NCBI RefSeq assembly: GCF_021245735.1
Contig: NZ_JAJISB010000010.1
Span: forward strand, 124,001-188,000
DNA from: Brevibacillus daliensis
Lineage (GTDB): Bacteria; Bacillota; Bacilli; Brevibacillales; Brevibacillaceae
Direction of reading: 5' to 3'
DNA: 64,000 nucleotides
In this document: positions 16,499 to 26,799 of the stretch, piece after piece
Layout: every line of letters starts with the position of its first letter
How positions within the stretch are numbered: the first letter of the stretch is position 1
Program-made: the position numbers and the translations under genes
The notes under the pieces: generated by a model
What the model was told of the DNA's origin: nothing
Databases searched by the model: none
What the model saw: only the letters and a program-made list of their open reading frames with translations

Positions 16499-17976
16499 TA
16501 CGCTTCCCCCTTACCCAGTTCTGGTTTCTTCGGACTCAGGTTAACCGCTTGTTCGTAGGCGTGTGCTACGCGCAGGATCGTTCCTTCGTCAAATGCTTTC
16601 CCCACCAGCTGCATACCAATAGGTAGCCCCTCTTTGGAAAATCCACATGGGACAGAGATCGCTGGCAAACCAGCCAGGTTAACGGTAACCGTACAAATAT
16701 CCTCTACGAACATTTGAATCGGATCATCGATTTTTTCACCGATTTTAAATGCTGTACTTGGTGTTGTAGGATGCAAGATCACATCAAAGTTCTCATATAT
16801 CTCTTGGAAATCCTGAATGATTAGGGTACGCATCTGTTGTGCTTTTTTATAGAAAGCATCGTAATAACCGGAGGAGAGTGCATAAGTTCCCAGCATGATA
16901 CGACGTTTTACTTCAGGTCCGAAGCCTTGGCTGCGAGACTCCATATACAAATCAAGCAGGTTCTCCGCATTATCTGCACGCACTCCGTAGCGAACACCAT
17001 CAAAACGAGCCAGGTTGGAAGACGCTTCAGATGATGCGAGTAGATAATATGCAGGAACCGCATATTTTGTATGTGGCATGGAGACTTCACTCCACGTTGC
17101 TCCCATGCTTTCCAGTTGTTTAAGAGCAGCCAGTACAGCATCGCGAACTTCTGTGGAAATTCCTTCGCCAATTAATTCTTTAGGTACAGCAATACGCAAG
17201 CCTTTTACATCACCAGTCAGTGCAGATAGAAAATCTGGAACTTCCACATCAGCTGAAGTAGAATCCATTCCATCATGACCAGAGATCGCTTGTAATACAT
17301 AAGCAGCATCTTCTACGTTTTTAGTAATAGGTCCGATCTGATCAAGAGAGGAGGCATACGCAACCAAACCAAAACGGGAAACACGACCATACGTTGGTTT
17401 TAACCCTACTACACCACAAAAAGCTGCGGGCTGACGGATAGAACCACCCGTATCGCTACCTAATGTAAAGTAGAATTCGCGTGCTGCCATTGCTGCAGCA
17501 GATCCACCACTAGAACCACCTGGTACGTAGTCCAAGTTCCAAGGATTGCGTGTAGGATAAAAGCTGGAGTTCTCATTGGAACCACCCATCGCAAATTCAT
17601 CCATATTTAATTTAGCGAAAACAAGAGCGTCAGCTTCTTTTAGCTTTTGGCTAACCGTTCCATCATAAATTGGATCGTAATTGGACAACAGTTTGCTTGC
17701 ACATGTTGTTTTCAAGCCTTTGGTTACCATATTGTCCTTCAGACCTGCTGGTAATCCAAACAGTAATCCCAGCTCCTCTGTTCCTTTTGCCAGGCGTTCA
17801 TCCAATGCCTTGGCCTGTTCCATCGCAGCTTCCTCATCGACCAACAGTGTAGCTTGTACCTTCTTGTCCACTTCACGAATACGTGCTAGAGAAGCCACAG
17901 TCAGATCAGTTACTGACAACTCTTTTTTCTTCAGATCATCATGTAATTCTGACAAGCGTTTATCAAACAGGGACAC
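16498..17976 (-). CDS. gatA: Asp-tRNA(Asn)/Glu-tRNA(Gln) amidotransferase subunit A
   Basis: 492 residues. The amidase Ser-cisSer-Lys triad is present: K80 (GLKDNM), S155 (GGSSGGS) and S179 (GSDTGGSI), matching K79/S154/S178 of the S. aureus enzyme. GatA hydrolyses glutamine and channels ammonia to GatB. GTG at 17976 follows GGGGGAG at 6 nt and begins [15 protein letters not shown], the usual N-terminus; a longer frame from 18051 would overlap gatC. It lies 22 bp after gatC and overlaps gatB. Confidence 0.97.
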   Translation of the reverse strand: MSLFDKRLSELHDDLKKKELSVTDLTVASLARIREVDKKVQATLLVDEEAAMEQAKALDERLAKGTEELGLLFGLPAGLKDNMVTKGLKTTCASKLLSNYDPIYDGTVSQKLKEADALVFAKLNMDEFAMGGSNENSSFYPTRNPWNLDYVPGGSSGGSAAAMAAREFYFTLGSDTGGSIRQPAAFCGVVGLKPTYGRVSRFGLVAYASSLDQIGPITKNVEDAAYVLQAISGHDGMDSTSADVEVPDFLSALTGDVKGLRIAVPKELIGEGISTEVRDAVLAALKQLESMGATWSEVSMPHTKYAVPAYYLLASSEASSNLARFDGVRYGVRADNAENLLDLYMESRSQGFGPEVKRRIMLGTYALSSGYYDAFYKKAQQMRTLIIQDFQEIYENFDVILHPTTPSTAFKIGEKIDDPIQMFVEDICTVTVNLAGLPAISVPCGFSKEGLPIGMQLVGKAFDEGTILRVAHAYEQAVNLSPKKPELGKGEA

Positions 17977-17998
17977 CTTTGTCTCCCCCTTTCTTTCA

Positions 17999-18289
17999 TT
18001 ATTCAAATACGGCTGGTACTTTAAACTGACCCTCTTCTTGGTCAGGAGCATTTTTTAGTGCCTCTTCATTCGATACAGATGGGCGATTCACATCTTCACG
18101 CATTACATTACGTACGTCAAATGCGTGACTTGTTGGTTTTACATTTGAAGTATCCACTTCATCCAGCTGGGCAGCAAACTTCAAAATATCGTTCAGATCA
18201 CGCGTATAGCGTTCTGCTTCTTCTTCAGTCAGGTGTAAGCGTGCTAACTTCGCTACGTGTTCCACTTCCTGCTTCGAAATTTTATTCAT
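17999..18289 (-). CDS. gatC: Asp-tRNA(Asn)/Glu-tRNA(Gln) amidotransferase subunit C
   Basis: 96 residues, the normal size. It begins [20 protein letters not shown], and carries the [15 protein letters not shown] motif and the MREDV segment that wrap around the GatA-GatB interface. GatC stabilises GatA during complex assembly. ATG at 18289 has GGAGG 8 nt upstream; a GTG nine bases earlier overlaps the RBS and is rejected. First gene of the gatCAB operon, with a SigA-type promoter at 18341-18370. Confidence 0.96.
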   Translation of the reverse strand: MNKISKQEVEHVAKLARLHLTEEEAERYTRDLNDILKFAAQLDEVDTSNVKPTSHAFDVRNVMREDVNRPSVSNEEALKNAPDQEEGQFKVPAVFE

Positions 18290-18340
18290 CTTATCCACCT
18301 CCGTACTATGTTGTTACGATATCATACTCACATACGTTTG

Positions 18341-18370
18341 ATATTACTTGAAAAATCGGTTGCTCGTCAA
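18341..18370 (-). promoter_or_regulatory. Probable SigA promoter of gatCAB
   Basis: Minus strand TTGACG, 18-bp spacer, TAATAT, about 50 bp upstream of the gatC start. Confidence 0.5.
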
Positions 18371-18427
18371 TTTATCAACACTCATTTTCGTTATTTCATT
18401 AAAGTGTTAAAGACATACGATGAATAA

Positions 18428-18457
18428 AAGCCGTATGCAGTTCCTGCAATACGGCTT
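18428..18457 (-). terminator. Terminator after the DegV gene
   Basis: Stem AAGCCGTAT/ATACGGCTT with an inner GCAG/CTGC pairing, 10 bp beyond the DegV stop. The T run is interrupted. Confidence 0.65.
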
Positions 18458-18467
18458 ACATGTTTTA

Positions 18468-19310
18468 TTATTTATAATACCAAGATAATCCAAGCGTACC
18501 AGGACCTACATGCACAGCGATAACCGGGCCAAAGTTACCAATTTTCACTTCTGTATGCGGATATTTATCTAAGATATACTGGCGCCATTCTTCTGCTTCT
18601 TCCATTACTTTGGATTGAATAATGGATACTTGTAGAGGCTTGCCTGTCTTCGCGTCCTCATCAAACAGATCTAATATGCCACTTTTCGCTTTATTACGAG
18701 TTCGTACCTTTTGAAAAGGTACAATTTTCTTGTTTTCAAATGTCAGGATTGGTTTGATTTTTAGCATATTACCCAGCATTAGCTGTGCAGCATTCAAGCG
18801 TCCGCCCCGATATAAGAAATCAAGATCTTCTACCATAAAGTACGTTTTCATCGTACTTCTTATGTACTCAACGCGAGCTAGTATTTCCTCACGTGATTTA
18901 CCTTCCTGTGCCATCTTGGCCGCATCCGTAACTACAGCGCCCATGGCATATGTAGTAATTTCTGAATCAATCACATCAACGGGAATATCTACCATACTGG
19001 CTGCTGCTACAGCCCCTTGATAGGTTCCGCTGATTCCGCTCGACATATGAATAGCAATAATTCGCTTATAGTCTTTCGCCAGTTTTTCAAATGCTTCTAC
19101 ATATTCACCAATTGGAGGTTGTGACGTTGTCGGCAATTGATCAGTTGTCTTCAGCTTTTGATAGAAATCTTCCTCGGTTATCTCTGTACCTTCACGGAAT
19201 GCCTCGTTGCCATATACCACTTGAAGAGGTACTACCGTTATTCCATACTTTACGATGTCTTCTTCAGGTATATAACAGGTGCTATCCGTTACAATCGCGA
19301 TTTCTGACAA
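18468..19310 (-). CDS. DegV family fatty-acid-binding protein
   Basis: 280 residues, typical DegV length. It opens with IAIVTDSTCYIPEED and has the fatty-acid-contact motifs TSQPP (about residue 65) and HMSSGISGTYQ (about 95), plus the LDFLYRGGRLNAAQ signature. DegV proteins such as FakB bind fatty acids and present them to the kinase FakA; no fakA is in the window. TTG at 19310 follows GGAGGG at 6 nt and removes a 35-residue non-conserved head implied by the longer ATG reading from 19415. Single gene with its own terminator. Confidence 0.88.
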   Translation of the reverse strand: MSEIAIVTDSTCYIPEEDIVKYGITVVPLQVVYGNEAFREGTEITEEDFYQKLKTTDQLPTTSQPPIGEYVEAFEKLAKDYKRIIAIHMSSGISGTYQGAVAAASMVDIPVDVIDSEITTYAMGAVVTDAAKMAQEGKSREEILARVEYIRSTMKTYFMVEDLDFLYRGGRLNAAQLMLGNMLKIKPILTFENKKIVPFQKVRTRNKAKSGILDLFDEDAKTGKPLQVSIIQSKVMEEAEEWRQYILDKYPHTEVKIGNFGPVIAVHVGPGTLGLSWYYK

Positions 19311-19518
19311 GATAGTCCCTCCACTTTCTTTTTCATATTTATGTAAGAGAGGCACTTTCATTAATGTGCGTGCACTTGGATGAACGAACCCATCTTTTTC
19401 GATTAATTGTACCATAAAATCAAGTAAAAAGAGAAAAGTAAACCTCTTAAAATGGGAATTCCTCTCAAAAATAACAAGAAGAAGGACTCTCCATGAGCCC
19501 TCCTTTTATCACGTTGCT

Positions 19519-20076
19519 TTATGCCGTGTATTGTTTTCGTAATTCCTTTAACCCACGGTGGGAGATGGTTTTAACACTCGCTTCTGTTTTCCCAAGAATG
19601 ACAGCTACCTGTGCAATTCGAAGGTCTCCGAAGTAGCGAAGCGTAATTACATCACGCTGATCACGTGTAAGATTCTCCATTTTTTTCAAGAGAATACTGG
19701 TTTGTTCATTCGTTAACGCATGGTCTTCAGGGTCCCATGTAGGATCTACACTCTGCTCGAAGAACTCCGTATGGTCCATCGGCAGTTCTTTTTTCTTACG
19801 GCAAAAATCAATGAACGCATGATGAGCAATACTGAAAATCCAACCTGCAAATGGACTGGTACGACTATATTGCTCAAATTTTTCTAATGCTTTTAGAAAA
19901 ACTACGGTAGTCAAATCGTCGGCATCCCAGACATTATGTACGCGACAGCGCAAATATCTGTTAACTCGATCAAAATACTCATCATACAATTCTACGAATT
20001 CCCTGTGCTCAAAGTATTTGGTTGTATTTAATTCTTCACTCGGATGAATGGTTTCATTACGTATCGCTAAACCCAT
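19519..20076 (-). CDS. RNA polymerase sigma factor, sigma-70 (ECF-like) family
   Basis: About 185 residues with two domains: sigma-70 region 2 (HREFVELYDEYFDRVNRYL ... DADDLTTVVFLKALEKFEQY ... PFAGWIFSIAHHAFIDFCR) and region 4 (MENLTRDQRDVITLRYFGDLRIAQVAVILGKTEASVKTISHRGLKEL). No region 3, so it is ECF-type. No anti-sigma gene is adjacent, so its control is unclear. The start is uncertain: the ATG at 20076 has only a weak RBS, and an in-frame ATG at 20151 would add 25 residues (MPLMNESCEERRRHH). Targets cannot be inferred from the window. Confidence 0.85.
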   Translation of the reverse strand: MGLAIRNETIHPSEELNTTKYFEHREFVELYDEYFDRVNRYLRCRVHNVWDADDLTTVVFLKALEKFEQYSRTSPFAGWIFSIAHHAFIDFCRKKKELPMDHTEFFEQSVDPTWDPEDHALTNEQTSILLKKMENLTRDQRDVITLRYFGDLRIAQVAVILGKTEASVKTISHRGLKELRKQYTA

Positions 20077-20281
20077 GTTTATACACCACTTCTTTAAAAG
20101 TTGGGGGTGATGCCTTCGTCTTTCTTCACATGATTCATTCATGAGCGGCATCTACCTTACATGTTCCATGATACACAGCAACTCTTTCACCAATCTTACA
20201 TCAATCTTAAAATTATCTTAATTTATTTTGGAAATTTGTTCATAATTGGCAAAGCGTTGTTGTTATAAGCTTTATCTGTTG

Positions 20282-20971
20282 TTAATCCGTTACACTTTCA
20301 GCTAGTTCTAACTCCATAGAGGATAAAATTGCTGAATCGATACGATTAATATTTCTATATTTTTCCAAATAAATGGTTTGAGTTACCTCCAACCAATCGT
20401 TCTGAACGTACTCTTTATGCTCTCCTGTCCACTTCACCATTAAATGAAGAGGTACCTCAGGACTGGTTGCCCATAGTGGAGGTTGTTTGTAAGGAAAGTT
20501 CTCAACAAAAACAAGCCCGTGACGCTTAAAGAAACGCATTCTTTTTTCAGTTAATACCTTTTCTTCCTCGTCATGAGCATCTTCTAATCTTTCCGTTTCC
20601 AAGACGAAACCAGTTAGCCCTTCCCCATGCTTAGAAGCATCTTCAAGAAAAAGTCTTTCTAATTCACCAAGCAATTTCCCACCAATCCCGCTGCTTTGGT
20701 AGGTTGGGTCTACCATCATGTACACGATGAATCCCATTTTACTTTTCGCGAAATAATGTGCGGTACTGGCAGCTACTACTTTACCCTGTTCGTCCGTTCC
20801 TACTACCAAATGAAAAGCATTCGGCGCAGCAGTCGCTTTATCTGTTACTCCTCGCAACATAATTTCGTTAGGTTCCCGTAATTCCTCTGGAAAAGTATGT
20901 TCATATAAAGTGAGTGCCCCTTGTAATAACGGCGACTCCAGATCTTTGATGTCATGCCAGTTAATTTGCAT
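20282..20971 (-). CDS. GNAT family N-acetyltransferase
   Basis: 229 residues. The acetyl-CoA-binding motif is VDPTYQSSGIGGKLLGELERLF (around residues 87-108; core SSGIGGKLL), followed by a KRMRFFKRHGLVFVENFPYKQP segment that resembles motif B. Long for a GNAT, with an extra C-terminal part of about 60 residues (WTGEHKEYVQNDWLEV ...). It lies 25 bp after glpK on the same strand and may be cotranscribed. Substrate unknown. Confidence 0.82.
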   Translation of the reverse strand: MQINWHDIKDLESPLLQGALTLYEHTFPEELREPNEIMLRGVTDKATAAPNAFHLVVGTDEQGKVVAASTAHYFAKSKMGFIVYMMVDPTYQSSGIGGKLLGELERLFLEDASKHGEGLTGFVLETERLEDAHDEEEKVLTEKRMRFFKRHGLVFVENFPYKQPPLWATSPEVPLHLMVKWTGEHKEYVQNDWLEVTQTIYLEKYRNINRIDSAILSSMELELAESVTD

Positions 20972-20996
20972 GTTGTCCTGTCTCCCTTACACTCCA

Positions 20997-22490
20997 TCAT
21001 TGATGTAGATTCATTTGGTACGCAACTGCGTGCTTCCACGCAGCGTATTTTTCCTCACGTACTGCCCACTCCATGTTCGGATAAAAAATTCGATCCTTTT
21101 CCCAGAACGAAGCAATCTCGTCCGTGTCACGCCAGAATCCTACGGCTAAACCTGCTAAAAAAGCGGCTCCCAATGCTGTAGTTTCCTGATTGACAGGACG
21201 TATCACACTTACATCAAGTATATCTGATTGAAATTGCATCAGCAAATTGTTACGGGAGGCGCCTCCGTCCACTCGTAACTCCTTAATAGTGATACCCGCC
21301 TCTTCGACCATACACTCCAGTACATCCTTGCTCTGAAAAGCAATCGCCTCCAGTGCAGCTCGAGCCAGATGCGCTTTGGTAGTTCCTCTGGTCAATCCAC
21401 AAATCATTCCTCGTGCCTCTACGTTCCAATACGGTGCGCCTAATCCGGTGAATGCCGGTACAAAATGAACGCCTTCCGTATCCTCCACACTATTTGCCAA
21501 CTCTTCTATTTCACTCGCATTTTTAATAATTCCGACTCCATCTCGCAACCATTGCACAGCCGCCCCAGCAATAAAAACACTGCCTTCCAAGGCGTATTCC
21601 ACCTTGTCTCCTATCTTCCACGCAATGGTAGTTAATAATCCCTTATCCGATGTAATCGCTTTCTCTCCTGTATGAAGCAATAAAAAGCAACCTGTCCCGT
21701 AAGTGTTTTTTGCCATACCCTTTTCCAGACAGTTTTGTCCAAAGAGTGCGGCTTGCTGATCTCCCGCCACTCCTGCAATCGGAATTGTATATGCTTTTTC
21801 GTCGCTACCATAATTGGTATACCCATATATTTCGCTGGAGCTACGCACATCAGGTAGCATTTGGCGTGGAATGCCCATCAGAGTAAGCAACTGTTCATCC
21901 CACTTCTGTTCATAGATGTTATACAAAAGGGTACGCGATGCATTGCTTGGGTCTGTTACATGAACCCCTCCCTCTGTTAGCTTCCAGATTAACCAGCTAT
22001 CAATTGTACCGAAAAGGATGGTTCCTTCCTCAGCCTGTTTGCGAATCTCGGGATATTGATCCAGTATCCATTTTATTTTTGTTCCTGAAAAATACGGGTC
22101 CAGTACAAGCCCTGTCTTTGCCTTGATCATTTGTTCTGTCTTCCCGTCTTTCCACTCTTCACACAGCTCGCTTGTTCTTCTGCATTGCCATACGATAGCA
22201 GGATGGACGGGCTCACCCGTATTTTTGTCCCATAATACAGTCGTTTCACGCTGGTTGGTTATGCCAATCGCTGCAATGCTTTCTGGCTGAACATGACCTA
22301 TCGCCTCTTGCATGACGGCCAGTTGTGTTTTCCAGATTTCATTCGCATCATGTTCAACCCAGCCTGGTTTCGGATAAAATTGTTGAAACTCACGCTGAGC
22401 AATCTGTACTACTTTCCCCTTATGATCAAACAAGATGGCTCGGCAACTTGTTGTTCCCTGATCAAGGGCCACTATATATTGTTTTCCCAT
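20997..22490 (-). CDS. glpK: Glycerol kinase
   Basis: 497 residues, standard size. FGGY signatures are clear: [15 protein letters not shown] at the N-terminus, [14 protein letters not shown] in the middle, and [19 protein letters not shown] in the C-terminal half. The enzyme phosphorylates glycerol to glycerol 3-phosphate in the cytoplasm. Neither glpF nor glpD is adjacent, unlike many glp operons. The RBS is GGGACGG 7-8 nt before the ATG. It follows the psd terminator and so probably has its own promoter in the 70-bp spacer, which I could not place with confidence. Confidence 0.97.
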   Translation of the reverse strand: MGKQYIVALDQGTTSCRAILFDHKGKVVQIAQREFQQFYPKPGWVEHDANEIWKTQLAVMQEAIGHVQPESIAAIGITNQRETTVLWDKNTGEPVHPAIVWQCRRTSELCEEWKDGKTEQMIKAKTGLVLDPYFSGTKIKWILDQYPEIRKQAEEGTILFGTIDSWLIWKLTEGGVHVTDPSNASRTLLYNIYEQKWDEQLLTLMGIPRQMLPDVRSSSEIYGYTNYGSDEKAYTIPIAGVAGDQQAALFGQNCLEKGMAKNTYGTGCFLLLHTGEKAITSDKGLLTTIAWKIGDKVEYALEGSVFIAGAAVQWLRDGVGIIKNASEIEELANSVEDTEGVHFVPAFTGLGAPYWNVEARGMICGLTRGTTKAHLARAALEAIAFQSKDVLECMVEEAGITIKELRVDGGASRNNLLMQFQSDILDVSVIRPVNQETTALGAAFLAGLAVGFWRDTDEIASFWEKDRIFYPNMEWAVREEKYAAWKHAVAYQMNLHQ

Positions 22491-22562
22491 CTCAACACCG
22501 TCCCTTTTTCCATCTCTTCTGCTCTTTTCATTATGTACAACATATTCGTCCGCAAAAGGAAA

Positions 22563-22598
22563 ACCCCTTCGCCGATATTTTCAGAATACGGCAAAGAG
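22563..22598 (-). terminator. Terminator after psd
   Basis: An 11-bp stem with G-U pairs (22563-22573 with 22588-22598), followed on the minus strand by TTTTCCTTTT. Confidence 0.75.
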
Positions 22599-22617
22599 GT
22601 CCTATCTTAATTTTTCA

Positions 22618-23466
22618 TTATTCATTGTTAATTGTCGTTCCAATCCTTTGCCCCATACGTAACGTACTTCCAATCTGAAGCTCAGGTACCCACGTGACTT
22701 CTTTTTCAAACAAGAGGATAACAGTAGAACCAAATTCGAACCAGCCTATCTCAGCGCCTTTTTCATACACAGGCGGTTGGCTGATATCTTCGCTGATTAG
22801 TTTTCCCCGCTTAACGTTGGTTGTTGTAGTATTATAGTTTACTTTGACACTACCTACGAATAATGCTCCTACCTTAACGACTGCTACATCTCCGCATATC
22901 TCGTTATCAACATACGTAATGAGGCGTTCATTGCGGGCAAATAAGCTGTCAACATTCTCCACGCCCATCGAATTAACTGGGTAAAGCTTTCCTGGAGAAT
23001 AAGAGTATCTGTATAACGTACCCGCTACAGGCATATGAATCCGATGATAATCGCGAGGGCTTAAATAGATAGTGATAAAGGAACCACCAAAATACTTTTC
23101 TGCCATCTGCTGATCATCTGCAAGAAGCTCGCTAACCGTATATGTTTTTCCTTTTGCCTGAATTAACGTACCCTGTTGGATTTTTCCTAATTGGGAGACT
23201 GTACCGTCAACCGGACTAACGATGGCTTCTTGTGCTTGATCAACGGGTCTTTTTCCCGGTTTGAGGCGGCGCGTAAAAAACTCCTTAAGTGAACCATACT
23301 CTTTCACCGGTTTTTCAATTTCCGATACATCAATTTTATAATGCTTGATATACGTTTCAATGGCTAATCGACTAATACGGGAACTAGTAACTTTGCCCAT
23401 CTGCCGTGACATTACGTTTTGCGGCATCTTACTGATCAGTCCATGAAGCACTCGTTTACTCCTCAT
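22618..23466 (-). CDS. psd: Phosphatidylserine decarboxylase proenzyme
   Basis: 282 residues. It shows the PSD hallmarks: SPVDGTVSQLG, the catalytic LSPRDYHRIHMPVAG region with the HxxxxP pattern, and the self-cleavage site FGSTVIL near the C-terminus, where the serine becomes the pyruvoyl prosthetic group. It converts phosphatidylserine to phosphatidylethanolamine at the membrane. ATG at 23466 has AGGAGAGG 4 nt upstream; a start at 23493 is less likely. No pssA is adjacent. It lies 89 bp after the chemoreceptor gene and is followed by its own terminator. Confidence 0.95.
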   Translation of the reverse strand: MRSKRVLHGLISKMPQNVMSRQMGKVTSSRISRLAIETYIKHYKIDVSEIEKPVKEYGSLKEFFTRRLKPGKRPVDQAQEAIVSPVDGTVSQLGKIQQGTLIQAKGKTYTVSELLADDQQMAEKYFGGSFITIYLSPRDYHRIHMPVAGTLYRYSYSPGKLYPVNSMGVENVDSLFARNERLITYVDNEICGDVAVVKVGALFVGSVKVNYNTTTTNVKRGKLISEDISQPPVYEKGAEIGWFEFGSTVILLFEKEVTWVPELQIGSTLRMGQRIGTTINNE

Positions 23467-23555
23467 ACAACCTCTCCTACTCTTGGTATACATTGCCTAC
23501 TTTATCATGACAAATAGTTCTCGGCAAATGAGATAGAGAGTTTTATTTCCTTAAT

Positions 23556-25058
23556 TTACCGTAAGGATTGGCGTAAAGATTGCGAAAGCTCATTCAATTG
23601 ATGAATTTCGACCGCAATGCCACTTACTTTCTCTCGCTGGGTCTCAGCTGCGGCAAACAATTCTTCTAGGCTTGCTACAGACTCTTCCGTAATAGAAGTA
23701 ATATTGGTTACTTCATCCGTTACCTCACTGGAACGGTTCTTAACTTGATCCATGCTCATCTGAACTGCTTCCACTGCATTCATCAGAACATTCATGCCAG
23801 TCCGAACCGTTTCCATGGATGTAACCGTCTTATTTGCCAGTTCTTGACCTGTATTAACAGAGACTTCCCCTTCTTTCATGTGAAGAACTGCCGTTTGTGT
23901 TTCCTGATGCAGACCATCAAGAATCTTGGCAATCTCCTGGGTTGCTTCTGCACTCTGCTCCGCCAGTTTACGCACTTCGTCTGCTACAACACCGAAACCT
24001 CGACCGTGTTCACCAGCCCGTGCTGATTCAATCGCTGCATTTAGAGCTAGTAAATTTGTTTGTGTAGCAATTTGGTTGATCGTACCTACAATAGCTTCTA
24101 CCTGTCCGGTTTGTTGATTAAGTCGGTGAATGGTTGTTGAAGCCAGCTTAACGGTATCTACAATATGATTCATCTGATTTGTTAGCTCGTCCATCATTAC
24201 AATGCCTGTTGTCAGACGCTTGTTATTTTGAAGCGCCTCTTCCTTCATGTCATTCGCTTGGGAGTTTACTTTTTTAATTTCATGGTTGATAGATTGCATA
24301 TCTTCTTCAACTTTAACCGTTGATTGGGCTTGCTGTTCCATTCCAGTTGCTACTTCTTTAAATGCAAGCATCATTTCATCGGTATTTTGCTTGGTTACAT
24401 CTGCATTATTCGTAACTTGTGTAGAGGTAGTATCAAGCGTATCAATCATGGAGGAGACATGCTGTAAAAGCTCCGTGATTTTCGCTTCCTTTTTTTCTGA
24501 CTCAATCCTTGCTTCCTCTGCGTGTTGTAGCGATGCTTTTCCTGAAAGACAGAGATAGATAGCCACAATTGTTGTCATGATAACACCCAACAATTCAAAA
24601 CCCACGTTTACTAACGTATGACTTCCTTCAAACACGTAGAAAAAGCTAGTCACATATCCAGCAACAATGCTTGCAATAAGTAAAGCGCTTGCAAAAATCA
24701 CTAATTTATAATCTAAATATGCTGATAATAGAGCCAAGACAACAATAGGCAGGATCGCCATTTCAGGATGAGGTATAAAGTAGTTGAATGAGAGAGAGTA
24801 ATAGACTAAGCCAAGGGCTACCAGATAACGAAGCCACTTATTCTTCTTGCTCATAAAATAAAGAGGCGAAACAATTAATGTTGCGATAAGTCCTACGGAA
24901 GTAAGTTGCCAGAGAGATATTCCCTCATACCACGCAAAAGCTATGGACAACCACAAATGATTCCATAAAATAAAAATCATGAAGCCTTCTTTGTTCGTAA
25001 GAGTTTGACGTACTAATTCATAAGCTTGAGTGAATGACTTCCCCAAAAATTGTTGCAC
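23556..25058 (-). CDS. Methyl-accepting chemotaxis protein with polytopic membrane N-terminus
   Basis: 500 residues. The first 175 contain about six hydrophobic segments and no large extracytoplasmic sensor loop. There is no HAMP domain; a coiled-coil signalling domain follows with the conserved hairpin tip [20 protein letters not shown] and [13 protein letters not shown]. This class may sense membrane state or small molecules within the membrane. It signals to CheA/CheW at the receptor array. GTG at 25058 with AGGAGAGG upstream is the start. The gene is divergent from the XRE regulator; the 345-bp AT-rich spacer contains their promoters and no other feature I can name. Confidence 0.9.
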   Translation of the reverse strand: MQQFLGKSFTQAYELVRQTLTNKEGFMIFILWNHLWLSIAFAWYEGISLWQLTSVGLIATLIVSPLYFMSKKNKWLRYLVALGLVYYSLSFNYFIPHPEMAILPIVVLALLSAYLDYKLVIFASALLIASIVAGYVTSFFYVFEGSHTLVNVGFELLGVIMTTIVAIYLCLSGKASLQHAEEARIESEKKEAKITELLQHVSSMIDTLDTTSTQVTNNADVTKQNTDEMMLAFKEVATGMEQQAQSTVKVEEDMQSINHEIKKVNSQANDMKEEALQNNKRLTTGIVMMDELTNQMNHIVDTVKLASTTIHRLNQQTGQVEAIVGTINQIATQTNLLALNAAIESARAGEHGRGFGVVADEVRKLAEQSAEATQEIAKILDGLHQETQTAVLHMKEGEVSVNTGQELANKTVTSMETVRTGMNVLMNAVEAVQMSMDQVKNRSSEVTDEVTNITSITEESVASLEELFAAAETQREKVSGIAVEIHQLNELSQSLRQSLR

Positions 25059-25344
25059 GAGTCCCTCTCCTTTCTGAACTTACGCATTTTTCATTTTAAT
25101 TAAAATGAATATTTTCACCCACATCCATTATTGAAAAACAGGAATAAAGTCACAAAATATTTCCCCTTCCTTTCTTTTATCGTACAATTGCAGGAGTTTT
25201 TTCATAGGACTATTCAAAATATTTTAAAATGCTTCTCATTGTCCTTTATTTTGTAACATCTTTATTATAAAAAAACAATAAATATAACGGTTCGAAATAC
25301 TTGTAAATAAAAAATGTGGCTAAGTTGTGTACAAAAATGTAAAA

Positions 25345-25367
25345 ATAGTGAAAAATGATTGTATAAT
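25345..25367 (+). promoter_or_regulatory. Probable promoter of the XRE regulator gene
   Basis: A perfect TATAAT (25362-25367) lies 36 bp before the start codon; the -35 region is poor, which is consistent with an activated or autoregulated promoter. Confidence 0.45.
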
Positions 25368-25403
25368 GATAGAAAAAGAAAATAAAAGAAAAAGGTGAAG
25401 TAC

Positions 25404-26660
25404 GTGAGCAACCAAATCGGAAAGGGTATTCGGGAATATCGAAAGAAGCTGAATATGACACAAGGTGAACTGGCTGAAGGTATATGTAATCGTAGTTATA
25501 TTAGCCAGATTGAAAAAGGCGATGTTATTCCTTCTCCAGAGATCCTGGAAGAATTGGCGCAAAAACTAAAGGCCGACCTTAACCAACTCTTTATCCCATC
25601 AGTGAGGCCAGCTTTTACTAAAATAGAAATAGAGAATAACTTTCGTCACTTAGTAGCTAGTATTGATACACAGGAATGGGATCTAGCCAATAAATGGTTT
25701 GTCAAATTAGAAGGCGCTGAAATGTCTCAAGAGCAAACTTGTATCTATCTATGGGCAAAAGCTATTTTGTCTGAAAATAAAAATCATTTTGATATTGCTG
25801 AGTCACTTTTTCTTAAAAGTATTGCAATTGCCCATGAGCTAGATAAATATGAGTGGCAGGTACGCCTTTTGACTTCGCTCGGATTTCATTATTGCAAAGC
25901 AAAAAAGGCGGATCAGGCTCTCCCTCACTTACTGGAAGCCTTGCAACTAACCAATCGTTATCAAATTAACGGTCTGTTGCATATCACTCTCCTACACGCT
26001 GTGGGAACCATGCATATTAGTATGGGCGAGATTCACTCGGCAATTGAGCAGTTAAAGCAGGCTGAATATTTGTGCAAAAGCTTACGGGCTATCTATCGGA
26101 TGGAGTCCATCTATCAACAACTAGGGGTTTGTCAGCAAATCCTGAAAAATTATCAGGCTTCCCATCACTATTATGAAAAGGCGTTGGAGATTGTCAAAAT
26201 CCATCCCTCACCATCTCTTGAAGCAAATATTTATCACAATCTAGCTGTTATTTATACCGAGCAAAAGCAATATCAGCTTGCCCATGAGTATATTACTCGT
26301 GCACTCTCCTTACAGCCACATTTTGAAGGTAGCAAAATGATTGAATACAAGATTGAGCTCGCCAGCATATTGAAAGGTTTGCAACGCTATGGAGAAGCAA
26401 GTGAACTATGTCAGGAGCTTCTCGGACAATCCATGAATGAACATGCATATGCAGAAGCGAAACTGGTGTATGCTTCAATTCTATGCGAGATGGGAAAAGG
26501 TGCGGAGGCACTCTCTCATTTGGAAGAGGCGCTACATTATTTCAATGAATATAAATCACAGCGCTATCTGTTGAAGGGGTATGCTCTTCTTGCCAAGATC
26601 AATCTTAAATATGGGAAGATCGATTCGTTCTTCTATCTGTATGATCAATATATTTCATAA
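25404..26660 (+). CDS. XRE-family regulator with TPR repeats (PlcR/NprR/Rap-like, RRNPP type)
   Basis: 418 residues. An N-terminal HTH of the XRE type spans residues 1-60 (IREYRKKLNMTQGELAEGICNRSYISQIEKGD). The remainder is helical with several tetratricopeptide repeats (for example YQQLGVCQQILKNYQASHHYYEKALEI and ANIYHNLAVIYTEQKQYQLAHEYI). This is the architecture of PlcR/NprR regulators, which are switched by small exported peptides. GTG at 25404 follows AAAGGTG at 6 nt; the GTG at 25395 overlaps the RBS. No convincing signalling-peptide gene follows: the next ORF starts inside the terminator. The nearest exported product is the lipoprotein at 26800. Confidence 0.85.
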   Translation: MSNQIGKGIREYRKKLNMTQGELAEGICNRSYISQIEKGDVIPSPEILEELAQKLKADLNQLFIPSVRPAFTKIEIENNFRHLVASIDTQEWDLANKWFVKLEGAEMSQEQTCIYLWAKAILSENKNHFDIAESLFLKSIAIAHELDKYEWQVRLLTSLGFHYCKAKKADQALPHLLEALQLTNRYQINGLLHITLLHAVGTMHISMGEIHSAIEQLKQAEYLCKSLRAIYRMESIYQQLGVCQQILKNYQASHHYYEKALEIVKIHPSPSLEANIYHNLAVIYTEQKQYQLAHEYITRALSLQPHFEGSKMIEYKIELASILKGLQRYGEASELCQELLGQSMNEHAYAEAKLVYASILCEMGKGAEALSHLEEALHYFNEYKSQRYLLKGYALLAKINLKYGKIDSFFYLYDQYIS

Positions 26661-26681
26661 CTAGTAAGTTTTCTTTCGTAG

Positions 26682-26712
26682 GCATTCAACCTGTTCTTTT
26701 TTGGTTGGATGC
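26682..26712 (+). terminator. Terminator after the XRE regulator
   Basis: Stem GCATTCAACC/GGTTGGATGC (one G-U pair), 11-nt loop, then TTTGGTTTTT. Confidence 0.75.
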
Positions 26713-26799
26713 TTTGGTTTTTGATTCTTTTCTCTACTCTTCTCTCCCTTGAAACAGTTAGAAAATTATTTCGTCTGATGAAGTACAGGGGGAATGTCA

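Noticed and set aside
22491-22562. glpK promoter and catabolite-control site
   Set aside because: Several weak -10-like words (CATAAT) but none with a matching -35 at proper spacing and no clear cre site.
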